Positions 1-9,812 of a stretch of 64,000 nt of DNA are shown in pieces; positions within the stretch are counted from its first letter, which is position 1, and each line of letters opens with the position of its first letter. Below the pieces are notes generated by a model. The model did not search any database. It was not told the origin of the DNA and worked only from the letters and a program-made list of their open reading frames with translations. The position numbers and the translations under genes are program-made. This DNA is from Isoptericola jiangsuensis (GTDB lineage Bacteria > Actinomycetota > Actinomycetes > Actinomycetales > Cellulomonadaceae), in assembly GCF_002563715.1 (NCBI RefSeq), contig NZ_PDJJ01000001.1, positions 3,968,001-4,032,000 on the forward strand, written 5' to 3'.

Positions 1-1
1 C

Positions 2-343
2 ACGTTCGAGGGGCACTTCTTCGGGCGGCAGTTCGCGGACACCGGTGAGGTGATCGCGGTGGAGCGGGCGCGGCTGCTGCACTTCACGCACTTCTCGCCG
101 CTGGGCGACCTGGACGACGTCCCTGAGAACTACCACGAGATCCGCATCACCCTGACGCCGGACGCGGGGGGCACGGCGATCGAGGTGCGGCAGGAGAACA
201 TCCGGACGCAGGAGCGCGCGGACCGGGCGGCACAGAACTGGCGCGGCGCCCTGGCGACGCTCGCGCACTCGGACACCGAGCCGAGCTCGGCGTCGTCGCC
301 CACCGTCGTCGCGTCCGTCGAGGCACCGCCGTCGGGCTCGTGA
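2..343 (+). CDS. SRPBCC/AHSA1-family protein, C-terminal fragment
   Basis: The reading frame is open from the window edge, so the true start lies upstream; the first internal GTG (position 50) is not needed as a start. The visible 113 residues carry features typical of the AHSA1-like SRPBCC (Bet v1/START) fold: an FTHFSPLGD stretch, then a strand with ITLTPDAGGTAIEVRQE, then a C-terminal helix with NWRGALATLAH. These proteins form a hydrophobic ligand pocket; the ligand here is unknown. The last codons overlap the GTG of the next gene by 4 bases, which suggests co-transcription. Family call is from pattern recognition only. Confidence 0.7.
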   Translation, partial: TFEGHFFGRQFADTGEVIAVERARLLHFTHFSPLGDLDDVPENYHEIRITLTPDAGGTAIEVRQENIRTQERADRAAQNWRGALATLAHSDTEPSSASSPTVVASVEAPPSGS

Positions 344-1569
344 GGGGTCGCCGTCTCGCGCTGCTCGCCGTGACGGCCGCGGTCCTCGCGGCGTGCTCCG
401 CCCCGTCGTCGTCCACCGGGACGACGGCTGCGCCGACGCCGTCCGAGACGCCCGGCACGTCACCGTCGTCGAGCGCCTCCCCGTCGACCGCCGCGCGGGG
501 GGCCACGCCGTCGGGCGACACCTCCCCGGGGACGTCGGAACCCGGCGCGGACGTACCGGACGGCTGGTCGGTGGAGCGGAAGGTCGGCCAGCTCCTCGTG
601 GTCGGCACCCCGGCGGACGCCGACACGGTGAGCGACGCGACCCGCACCGCCCTGGTGGACCACCAGGTGGGCGGCGTGTTCCTGCACGGCCGCAGCGAGC
701 GCGGCGTGGACGCCACGCGGGACCTGGTGCGCAGCGCCACGGACCTGGCGCCGGACGGCACGCCGCTGCTGGTCGCCACGGACCAGGAGGGCGGGTTCGT
801 GCAGGTGCTGCGCGGGCCCGGGTTCTCGGAGATCCCGCGGGCGACGGAGCAGGCGACGTGGCAGCGGTCGCGGCTCGTGTCGGAGGCGACGACGTGGGGC
901 GCGGAGCTCGCGGACGCCGGCATCGACCTGAACCTGGCACCGGTGATGGACCTCGTCCCGGCGGCGAACCAGTCGGCGAACGCGCCGATCGGGCACTTCT
1001 CGCGGAACTACGGCAACACGCTGCGCAGCGTGGTGGACGGCGCGACGGCGTTCTCCCAGGGGATGCAGGAGTCCGGCGTGGAGCCCGTGATCAAGCACTT
1101 CCCGGGGCTGGGGCACGTCACCGAGAACACGGACACCACGGCGGGCGTGGTGGACGACACGGTGGGGCCGCGCTCGCGCTCGGTCGAGGCGTTCGGTGCG
1201 GGCGTGGACGCAGGCGCACGGTTCGTCATGCTGTCCCACGCGGTGTACACGAAGATCGACCCGAACGAGCAGGCCACGTTCTCCCCGGCGGTCGTGGGCC
1301 TGCTGCGCGACGACCTGGGCTTCGACGGGGTCGTGATGACGGACGACGTGTCCGCTGCGGCGGCCGTGGGCGACCGCTCCCCCGGCGAGCGGGCCGTGGA
1401 CGCCGTGGCGGCGGGTGTCGACCTCGTGCTGGCCTCCGCCGACCCGACGGTGGTCCCGGAGATGGCGGACGCCCTCGTGGAGCGTGCCGAGGCCGACCCG
1501 GAGTTCGCCGACCGCGTGGACGAGGCGGTCGGCCGGGTCCTGGCCGCGAAGGCGGAGATCGCCGGCTGA
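340..1569 (+). CDS. Glycoside hydrolase family 3 lipoprotein (NagZ-like beta-N-acetylhexosaminidase)
   Basis: The 409-residue protein begins with a lipoprotein signal peptide ending in LAAC (Cys about 19), followed by a Ser/Thr/Pro-rich linker to about residue 70, so it should be anchored outside the membrane. The rest is a single GH3 N-terminal TIM barrel. KHFPGLGH lies at residues 252-259 and corresponds to the substrate-binding and general-acid loop of NagZ enzymes; MTDDVS at 333-338 supplies the likely nucleophile Asp. NagZ enzymes remove N-acetylglucosamine from peptidoglycan fragments, so muropeptide turnover is the likely role. The GTG start overlaps the preceding stop by 4 bases. The C-terminal GH3 domain is absent, as is normal for NagZ. 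Substrate is inferred. Confidence 0.85.
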   Translation: MRGRRLALLAVTAAVLAACSAPSSSTGTTAAPTPSETPGTSPSSSASPSTAARGATPSGDTSPGTSEPGADVPDGWSVERKVGQLLVVGTPADADTVSDATRTALVDHQVGGVFLHGRSERGVDATRDLVRSATDLAPDGTPLLVATDQEGGFVQVLRGPGFSEIPRATEQATWQRSRLVSEATTWGAELADAGIDLNLAPVMDLVPAANQSANAPIGHFSRNYGNTLRSVVDGATAFSQGMQESGVEPVIKHFPGLGHVTENTDTTAGVVDDTVGPRSRSVEAFGAGVDAGARFVMLSHAVYTKIDPNEQATFSPAVVGLLRDDLGFDGVVMTDDVSAAAAVGDRSPGERAVDAVAAGVDLVLASADPTVVPEMADALVERAEADPEFADRVDEAVGRVLAAKAEIAG

Positions 1570-1585
1570 ACCGCGCCGGGACGGG

Positions 1586-1659
1586 GCGAGCCCCCGCCGC
1601 CGGTCGGCGACGAGGGCTCGCGGGACGCCGGGGGTACGCGACGGCGCCGCCGCGTACCC
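1586..1659. terminator. Two hairpins between convergent genes
   Basis: A GCGAGCCC/GGGCTCGC stem (1586-1622) is followed by a GGGTACGCG/CGCGTACCC stem with a 10-base loop (1632-1640 and 1651-1659). They lie between the GH3 gene and the convergent secreted-protein gene, so they probably stop transcription from both sides. No T-tract follows, as is common in GC-rich actinobacteria. Confidence 0.6.
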
Positions 1660-1666
1660 GTCGGCG

Positions 1667-2419
1667 TCAGAGCTTCGGCGTGCCCTGCGAGGCGCCGCCC
1701 ATGACGGTGCTGGTGCCGGGGACGACCACGCGGTACTTGTACTTCTTCGAGGACGTGAACGCGTAGGTCGCACGGCCCTTCGAGTTCAGCTTGACGGTCT
1801 TCTTCGTCTTCCAGACGCCGTCCTTCTTGAACTGGATCTTGACCCACTTGCCCGCGTAGGGCTCCCACGCCTTCGACACCGTGTACTTCTTGACGCCGAC
1901 CTTGACGGTCTTCTTGGCACCCTTGGTGTTGACCTGGATGACGGTGCCGTACTTGGTGAGGTTCCCGTCGATGGCGGACTTCATGTAGAAGGTGCCGCCG
2001 GAGTAGGACGTGTCCTTGTAGGTCTGCTTGGTGCCGTCGTACAGGTCGTGGACGACGCGGACGTTCTTGACCTTGAAGGTCCCGCGGCCCCAGGAGTTCT
2101 TGGCCGTGATGTAGCCGGTGTAGTCCTTGCCGCCGGAGTAGGCGTAGCCCAGCCCGATGTTCGACGCGACCTTGGTGCTGCCGCGGTAGACGTCGCCGAC
2201 GATGTCGACCCAGCCCTCGGTCACGGTGCCCGTGGCCTTGGTCGTGTACTGGTAGTACTTGGTCTTCTCCGCGATGGCGGGGCCGCCGTAGCTGGCCTTG
2301 ACCGTCACCGAGGTGACGTTGATCGGCGAGGTGGCCGCCGACGCGGGTGCCACGAGGGTGCCGAGCAGGAGCGACGCCGCAGCCACGGAGGTGGCGGCGA
2401 GCCGGACGAGAGAGCGCAT
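1667..2419 (-). CDS. Secreted protein of unknown function
   Basis: The 250-residue product has a clear Sec signal peptide (Arg at 2 and 6, hydrophobic core, APASA cleavage site near residue 28). The mature part is rich in Lys, Tyr, Thr and Gly and looks all-beta: an N-terminal half of about 110 residues, then a C-terminal half with KKYTVSKAWEPYAGKWVKIQ and a KGRATYAF...KYKYRV pattern like the Ig-like or cell-wall-associated repeats of actinobacterial secreted proteins. No catalytic motif is visible. AAGGA lies about 7 bases before the ATG. The gene stands alone between a terminator and the phosphate-carrier operon. Function is unknown. Confidence 0.75.
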   Translation of the reverse strand: MRSLVRLAATSVAAASLLLGTLVAPASAATSPINVTSVTVKASYGGPAIAEKTKYYQYTTKATGTVTEGWVDIVGDVYRGSTKVASNIGLGYAYSGGKDYTGYITAKNSWGRGTFKVKNVRVVHDLYDGTKQTYKDTSYSGGTFYMKSAIDGNLTKYGTVIQVNTKGAKKTVKVGVKKYTVSKAWEPYAGKWVKIQFKKDGVWKTKKTVKLNSKGRATYAFTSSKKYKYRVVVPGTSTVMGGASQGTPKL

Positions 2420-2622
2420 GAGTTTCCTTCCAGGGGTACCGGTCCGTGTCGGTCACGAGACGGCGGGCCCTGGGGGCGCGCGGTGCGGGGGGCGGGTCGT
2501 CGACCTGCCGGAGTTCTCGTCCCACGCGCAGCACGGAGCCGCGTCGTCGGCCCGGCTCCTGGCGCGTGCGACATCGGCGAGGCGTGCGACCTGACGCGCT
2601 GGATCTTAGAGGTTCCTGAACG

Positions 2623-2659
2623 CCGACGACACGCCCGTCTGCGTCGGGCGTGTCGTCGG
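2623..2659 (-). terminator. Terminator of the phosphate carrier operon
   Basis: A perfect 15-bp stem (CCGACGACACGCCCG at 2623-2637 pairing with 2645-2659) with a 7-base loop lies 21 bases past the stop codon of the minus-strand small membrane protein gene. Confidence 0.75.
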
Positions 2660-2680
2660 GGGTGCGGGTGTCGCGGCTGG

Positions 2681-2950
2681 TCAGTGACCGCCGGACGCGA
2701 TGAAGACGATGCCGGCGGCGACGGCGCCGACGACGGTGCCGAAGCAGAGCAGCGCGCCGACCATCCGCAGGGGCGACGGGCGGGCGATGACGACGGGGCC
2801 GGTGGGCTCGGTCGTCCTGCCGGTGGCGGGTCGGTCGTCACCGGTGCCGGCGACGAGCCGCAGCCCGAGGGCGAAGAGGGCGGGGAGGCCGGCGCCGACG
2901 ATCAGTCCGGCGACGACGACCTGGCCGAGGGCGGTCCAGTCGATGCTCAC
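2681..2950 (-). CDS. Small two-helix membrane protein downstream of pit
   Basis: The 89-residue protein has one hydrophobic segment near residues 9-35 and another near 62-86, joined by a polar Thr/Pro linker. Its GTG start overlaps the stop of the phosphate carrier by 4 bases (GTGA), so the two should be co-translated. The tight coupling suggests a partner or assembly factor of the carrier, but no known domain is recognisable and that role is inference. Confidence 0.75.
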   Translation of the reverse strand: MSIDWTALGQVVVAGLIVGAGLPALFALGLRLVAGTGDDRPATGRTTEPTGPVVIARPSPLRMVGALLCFGTVVGAVAAGIVFIASGGH

Positions 2951-4206
2951 TTGGTGTCCCCTTCGGAGGGTGCGGCGGAGATGGCGGAGACGACGGCGGC
3001 GCGGCGCTCGTCGACGACGGGGCCGACCTGCGGCTCCCCGGCCTCGCCGGTGGTGGCGACCTCGACCTTGAGCTTGGCGCCCTTGGTCTCGTCCCACTCC
3101 TCGTTGACGTTGCTGTGGTCGACGGGCTTGCGGCGCGACGCGGTCCAGATGGTGAAGGCGACGCCGAGCAGGATGGCGAGCACGATGAGGGTGCCGAGGG
3201 CCCCGCCGATGCCGTGCTGGATCCAGTAGCAGACCGCGCCGACGAGGCCCGCGGCGGGGAGCGTCATGCCCCAGGCGGCGAGCATGCGGCCGGCGACGCC
3301 CCAGCGGACCTTGGCGCCGGGCATGCCCACGCCGGAGCCGAGGATGGAGCCGGTGGCGACGTGGGTGGTCGACAGGGAGAAGCCGAAGTGGCTGGAGAGC
3401 AGGATGACCGCGGCCGAGGAGGTCTCGGCGGCCATGCCCTGGCGGGAGTCGATCTCGACGAGGCCCTTGCCGAGGGTGCGGATGATGCGCCAGCCGCCGA
3501 GGTAGGTGCCGAGCGCCATGAAGAAGGCGCAGGCGAAGATGACCCAGAACGGGACGCTGGAGTCGGCGGGGACGGCACCGGCGGTGATGAGGGCCAGCAG
3601 GATGATGCCCATCGACTTCTGCGCGTCGTTGGTGCCGTGCGCGAGGGAGACGAGGGACGCGGAGCCGACCTGGCCCCAGCGGAACCCGCGGCTGGTGACG
3701 TCCTGCGAGACGCCCTTGGTGAGGCGGGCGACGAGGGCGGTGCCGACGGCGGCGACGCCGATCGCGATGACGGGGGCGAGCAGCGCGGGGACGAGCACCT
3801 TGGACAGCACGCCGGACCAGATGACGCCGGAGGTGCCGGCGGCGGCCAGCACGGCGCCGATGACGCCGCCGACGAGGGCGTGCGACGAGCTCGACGGGAG
3901 CCCGAGCAGCCAGGTCAGCAGGTTCCACACGATGCCGCCGACGAGGCCGGCGAACACGACCTCGAGGTTGATGGCGCCGGCGTCGACCAGGCCCTTGGCG
4001 ATGGTCGCGGCGACGGTCAGGGACAGGAAGGCGCCCGCCATGTTGAGCACGGCGGACAGCAGGACTGCCGTCTTGGGCTTGAGGGCTCGGGTCGCGATGG
4101 AGGTTGCCATGGCGTTGCCCGTGTCGTGGAAGCCGTTCGTGAAGTCGAAGGCCAGCGCGGTCACGACGACGAGCACGAGGAGAAGCGTCTCGGTCACGTT
4201 GACCAT
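2947..4206 (-). CDS. pit: Inorganic phosphate transporter, PiT family
   Basis: A polytopic membrane protein of about 419 residues that should import phosphate, probably as a metal-phosphate complex driven by protons. The N-terminal PiT signature is plain: ALAFDFTNGFHDTGNAMATS near residues 15-34. The matching second repeat has LVSLAHGTNDAQKSMG, and SSSHALVGG is also present; these Asp/Asn/His motifs form the substrate path of the family. The C-terminal 60 residues are cytosolic and polar. I place the start at the ATG at 4206, directly before the first helix; an in-frame GTG at 4251 would add 15 residues that look unlike coding sequence. Overlaps the downstream small membrane gene. Confidence 0.93.
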   Translation of the reverse strand: MVNVTETLLLVLVVVTALAFDFTNGFHDTGNAMATSIATRALKPKTAVLLSAVLNMAGAFLSLTVAATIAKGLVDAGAINLEVVFAGLVGGIVWNLLTWLLGLPSSSSHALVGGVIGAVLAAAGTSGVIWSGVLSKVLVPALLAPVIAIGVAAVGTALVARLTKGVSQDVTSRGFRWGQVGSASLVSLAHGTNDAQKSMGIILLALITAGAVPADSSVPFWVIFACAFFMALGTYLGGWRIIRTLGKGLVEIDSRQGMAAETSSAAVILLSSHFGFSLSTTHVATGSILGSGVGMPGAKVRWGVAGRMLAAWGMTLPAAGLVGAVCYWIQHGIGGALGTLIVLAILLGVAFTIWTASRRKPVDHSNVNEEWDETKGAKLKVEVATTGEAGEPQVGPVVDERRAAVVSAISAAPSEGDTK

Positions 4207-4337
4207 GGTGGGGCCACGAGGAAACCCCAGGTAGACGTATGCCGAGGTCACGCCTCATTATTCCTGCGTTGTTCACCTGCTGTTCATCTTGGGCGCCCGG
4301 CATGCCCGACTCGCCCCGGCGAGGTCACACCGACGGG

Positions 4338-5144
4338 TCACACCGGCGGGCGCAGCAGCGGGGGGTTGAGGAGCGCCGGGACGTCCGCGGCGCCGTCGGC
4401 CAGGCCGCCCGGGCGCACGACGGGGCGCGCCGCCCGGTAGAGGGCGGCGGGACGGCCGGTGCCGCCCGACGTGGTGCGGCCGGTCTCCTCCAGCAGCCCG
4501 GGCGTGCCGGTGGCCTTGCGGGAGAAGTTGCGGGGGTCGAGACGCACGCCCCAGACGGCCTCGTAGACGCGGCGCAGGTCGGTGACGGTGAACTCGTCGG
4601 CGCAGAACGCGGTGGCGAGCGCCGAGTACTCGAGCTTGGAGCGGGTGCGCTCGACGCCGTCGGCGAGGATCCGGGCGTGGTCGAAGGCGAGACCCCCGGG
4701 CGCGGCGGGGCCGGTGCGCTCGGCCGGCCCGGCACCGGCGGGCAGGACGTCGGTGACGGGGTGCCAGGCCGCGGCGGCGGCGTCGGACCCGGCCTCGACG
4801 ACGCCGAAGTGCGGCGCGACGAGCAGGTAGGCGACCGAGAGGACGGGGCCGCGGGGGTCACGGCCGAGCGGCCCGTAGGTGCGGAGCTGTTCGAGGTGGC
4901 CGGGCGGGGTCACGCCGGTCTCCTCGGTGAGCTCGCGCGCGGCGGCGGTCACGAGGTCCTCGCCGGGCAGGACGAACCCGCCGGGCAGGGCGAGGGCGCC
5001 GCGGTGGGGCTCGACGGCGCGCTCGACGAGGAGGACGTGGAGCGCGCCGTCGCGGACGGTGAGCGCGACGACGTCGACCGTGACGGGCAGCGCCGCCGCG
5101 GTGGGCGGCACGGCGTTCGGGTCACGGGTCGGCTCGACGGTCAT
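4338..5144 (-). CDS. NrtR-like Nudix transcriptional regulator
   Basis: The 268-residue protein has a Nudix fold (about 20-150) fused to a C-terminal winged helix (about 165-250), the layout of NrtR-type regulators of NAD and ADP-ribose metabolism. The Nudix box is complete: G56, E62, R70-E71, E74-E75 and G77 fit GX5EX7REUXEEXGU, so hydrolysis may be retained, whereas several NrtR proteins have lost it. The winged helix includes FTVTDLRRVYEAVWG and DPRNFSRK, as in the family. It is divergent from an SPFH gene and an NAD-kinase-like gene, with two matching 21-bp inverted repeats in the shared promoter. I infer that it represses both directions and senses a nucleotide such as ADP-ribose. The ligand is not shown by sequence. 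Confidence 0.88.
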   Translation of the reverse strand: MTVEPTRDPNAVPPTAAALPVTVDVVALTVRDGALHVLLVERAVEPHRGALALPGGFVLPGEDLVTAAARELTEETGVTPPGHLEQLRTYGPLGRDPRGPVLSVAYLLVAPHFGVVEAGSDAAAAAWHPVTDVLPAGAGPAERTGPAAPGGLAFDHARILADGVERTRSKLEYSALATAFCADEFTVTDLRRVYEAVWGVRLDPRNFSRKATGTPGLLEETGRTTSGGTGRPAALYRAARPVVRPGGLADGAADVPALLNPPLLRPPV

Positions 5145-5161
5145 GCGCCCACCCTACCTGC

Positions 5162-5182
5162 TTGATGTCATCTTGACGATAA
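5162..5182. promoter_or_regulatory. Putative operator 1 for the Nudix regulator
   Basis: TTGATGTCA-TCT-TGACGATAA: two 9-base half-sites around a 3-base spacer, 6 of 9 positions paired. Its geometry is the same as the second site 33 bp away. It is close to the regulator's own start (5144). Confidence 0.6.
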
Positions 5183-5194
5183 GTGCGGACGGGA

Positions 5195-5215
5195 TTATCG
5201 TCGTCGTGACGACAA
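5195..5215. promoter_or_regulatory. Putative operator 2 for the Nudix regulator
   Basis: TTATCGTCG-TCG-TGACGACAA: 9-3-9 inverted repeat, 7 of 9 positions paired, 35 bp before the SPFH start codon. It shares TTnnCGTCA/TGACGAnAA half-sites with operator 1. The segment is AT-rich for this genome (ATTAAT follows at 5215-5220), so promoter elements probably overlap it. Confidence 0.65.
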
Positions 5216-5249
5216 TTAATCGTCACCTCGACGAGAACAGGAGCCCGTC

Positions 5250-6305
5250 ATGGCCACCGTCCGCACCTACCCCTGGGTCCGCCACTTCCTCGGCACCCCC
5301 ACCGGGCACGTCGTCCACCTCCGCCGCGGCCGCGTCGTCCACGAGGGCGTCGGCCAGGCCTTCTGGTTCCGGCCCACCACCTCGGTGCTCAGCGAGGTCC
5401 CCGTCGACGACCAGGAGCTGCCCGTCTTCTTCCACGCCGTCACCGCCGACCACCAGGACGTCACCGTCCAGGCCGGCGTCACCTACCGCTACGTCGACCC
5501 CGTCACCGCCTCGCAGCGGCTCGACTTCGCCGTCGACCCCCACGACGGCAGCACGTCGAGCGCGGGCCGCGAGCAGGTCACCGCCATCGTCGGGCGCCTC
5601 GCGCAGAGCCACTCCACCGACCTGCTCGCCACCCTCACGCTCGCCGACGCCATGACCGCCGGTGTCGCCCGCGTCCGCGCGCTCCTGGTCGACGCGCTGC
5701 CCGCCGACCCGCGCCTCGCCGCCACCGGCATCGCCGTCGTCGGGGTCCAGGTCCTCGCCGTCCGCCCCGAGAAGGACGTCGAGCGCGCCCTGCAGACCCC
5801 CGCCCGCGAGCACGTCCAGGCCGAGGCCGACCGCGCCACCTACGAACGGCGCGCGCTGGCCGTCGAACGGGAGCGCACCATCGCCGAGAACGAGCTCGCC
5901 AGCCAGATCGAGCTCGCCACCCGCCGCGAGCGCCTCGTCGAGCAGGAGGGCGCCAACGCCCGCCGCGAGGCGCAGGAGAAGGCCGCGGCGGCCCTGGTGG
6001 ACACGCGGGCGAGCGTCGAGCGGTCGCGGCTGACCACGGAGGCGAAGGCCGCGCAGGTGCGCGAGGTCGGGGCGGCGGACGCCGCGGCCGAGGAGGCCCG
6101 CATGGCGGTGTACGCCCGGGCGGGGCAGGACACGCTGCTCGCCCTCGCCCTGCGGGACGCCGCGCGGTCGCTGCCGAGCGTGCAGAACCTCACGGTCACG
6201 CCGGACCTGCTCACGGGGGCGCTCGGCGCGCTGCTCGCCGGGGTCGGGGGCGCGACCACGGGGACCTCGGCGGCCGGCGGGGGCCCGGCCCGGACGGAGC
6301 GCTGA
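5250..6305 (+). CDS. SPFH/Band 7 domain protein
   Basis: The 351-residue protein has no signal peptide and starts with a beta-rich module (RKGHVVHLRRGRVVHEG-like turn, then VTVQAGVTYRYVDP) that matches the SPFH/Band 7 fold. It is followed by a long charged helical region, about residues 185-280, with heptad-like Glu/Arg/Ala patterns, predicted as a coiled coil for oligomerisation. The C-terminus is Gly-rich. SPFH proteins form ring or scaffold assemblies, usually on membranes; no transmembrane segment is seen here, so this one may be soluble or peripheral. ACAGGAG precedes the ATG. The next gene starts 1 base after the stop, so this gene and the NAD-kinase-like gene form an operon. Its role there is unknown. 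Confidence 0.85.
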   Translation: MATVRTYPWVRHFLGTPTGHVVHLRRGRVVHEGVGQAFWFRPTTSVLSEVPVDDQELPVFFHAVTADHQDVTVQAGVTYRYVDPVTASQRLDFAVDPHDGSTSSAGREQVTAIVGRLAQSHSTDLLATLTLADAMTAGVARVRALLVDALPADPRLAATGIAVVGVQVLAVRPEKDVERALQTPAREHVQAEADRATYERRALAVERERTIAENELASQIELATRRERLVEQEGANARREAQEKAAAALVDTRASVERSRLTTEAKAAQVREVGAADAAAEEARMAVYARAGQDTLLALALRDAARSLPSVQNLTVTPDLLTGALGALLAGVGGATTGTSAAGGGPARTER

Positions 6306-6306
6306 C

Positions 6307-7230
6307 GTGCTGCGCCGCCGCGCCGTCGTCGTCCACCGGCGCACCGAGCTGGACGACCTGCTGGACCGGCACGGCACGCGGGGCCAGGCCGAGTTCTTCC
6401 TGCGCACCCGCGGACGCAGCCTGGCCGACGTGCAGGAGCGCCACGACGCGCTGTGCGCCGCGCGGGCCGCCGTCGTCGCCGCGCTGCCCGCCGACTGGGC
6501 GCGCGCCGACGTGGAGCGGGCGGACCTGCCGCGGTTCCTCGTGGCGCCGGAGGACGTCGTGGTGGTCGTCGGGCAGGACGGCCTCGTGGCGAACGTCGCG
6601 AAGTACCTGCGCGGGCAGCCCGTCGTCGGCGTCGACCCCGAGCCGGGCGTCAACGCGGGCGTGCTGGTGCGGCACACGGTCGCCGCGGCGGCGGCGCTGC
6701 TGCACGGCCTCGACGGCCCCGTCCCGGCCGGGTCGGGCGCTCCCGACCGCGCGGCGCTGCTGCCCGTCGACGCGCTCACCACGGTGCGGGCCGACCTCGA
6801 CGACGGGCAGCACCTCACCGCCCTCAACGAGGTGTTCGTGGGTCACCCGTCGCACCAGAGCGCCCGGTACACGCTGCGGTGCGGCGCGGGCAGCGAGCGG
6901 CAGTCGTCGTCGGGGCTGCTGGTCGCCACGGGCACCGGCGCGACCGGCTGGTGGGCGTCGCTCGCGCACGACCGCGGCGGCCGGACGGCGCCCGGACGCA
7001 CCGACGACCGCCTCGGCTGGTTCGTGCGCGAGGCGTGGCCGTCGCCCGGCACCGGGGCGCGCCTCACCGAGGGCGTGGTGGATCCCGGCGACGCCGTGGA
7101 GCTCACGGTCGCGTCGGACCGCCTGGTCGTGTTCGGGGACGGCATGGAGGACGACCGGCTGGTCGCCTCGTGGGGTCAGCGCGTCACCGTGCGGTGCGGC
7201 GACGACCGGCTGCGTCTCGTGCGTCCCTGA
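6307..7230 (+). CDS. NAD-kinase-like protein, divergent
   Basis: The 307-residue product keeps the order of NAD-kinase motifs but with altered residues. VVGQDGLVAN (GQDG at 89-92) replaces the GGDGT loop, ALNEVFVG (N174-E175) matches the NE/D motif, and VATGTGATGW (about 207-215) replaces the PTGSTAY loop. The first 70 residues are helical and unlike typical NAD kinases. The NAD-binding architecture therefore looks retained, while ATP or polyphosphate use is uncertain because the first Gly of GGDG is followed by Gln. The GTG start follows the SPFH stop by 1 base. A housekeeping NAD kinase presumably exists elsewhere; this copy sits under a Nudix-type regulator and may be a specialised NAD sensor or kinase. 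That is inference. Confidence 0.75.
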   Translation: MLRRRAVVVHRRTELDDLLDRHGTRGQAEFFLRTRGRSLADVQERHDALCAARAAVVAALPADWARADVERADLPRFLVAPEDVVVVVGQDGLVANVAKYLRGQPVVGVDPEPGVNAGVLVRHTVAAAAALLHGLDGPVPAGSGAPDRAALLPVDALTTVRADLDDGQHLTALNEVFVGHPSHQSARYTLRCGAGSERQSSSGLLVATGTGATGWWASLAHDRGGRTAPGRTDDRLGWFVREAWPSPGTGARLTEGVVDPGDAVELTVASDRLVVFGDGMEDDRLVASWGQRVTVRCGDDRLRLVRP

Positions 7231-7240
7231 CGGCCGTCGG

Positions 7241-9511
<2,271 letters not shown>

Positions 9512-9812
9512 CCGGCCAGGGTACGGCGCACCCTCCGGCCGGTCCCCTTGGTCACGGCTCTGCAACGGTTTGCCCGCCACGGCACGCGAAATCGGAGCGT
9601 CTGCCCAGGAATCCACCGGAATTCGACGTCCGTGACGCCTCCCTGTGACGTGCCGGTGTCATCCAGGTCACACCACCTGGATACACTTCCCGGCACGTCG
9701 GCCCGTCGAGGTGTCAACAGGCCGTTCAGCATGCCTGAATCGTCACGGCGAGCCGACGTCGTCCCGGTGCACCCAGGGCGCCTGACCATGAACCGACGGA
9801 GGACCACGTCCG
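9512..9812. promoter_or_regulatory. Divergent promoter region of ptrB and livHMGF with an inverted repeat
   Basis: The 301-bp gap holds ATCCAGG (9661-9667) and CCTGGAT (9676-9682) around an 8-base spacer, extended outside by GTGT and ACAC with one bulged base. A possible -10 element TACACT overlaps the right arm. TGTGACGTG (9645-9653) also occurs at the binding-protein promoter near 17034, hinting at common control of the Liv system. GGAGG at 9798-9802 is the livH ribosome binding site. Confidence 0.5.

Noticed and set aside
147-923. Long minus-strand frame opposite the GH3 gene
   Set aside because: Shadow of the real plus-strand gene; composition Ser/Arg/Pro-rich and no motif.
9512-9616. 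Longer N-terminus of oligopeptidase B from 9616
   Set aside because: The extra 35 residues are not like coding sequence of the family, and the region holds promoter-like repeats.
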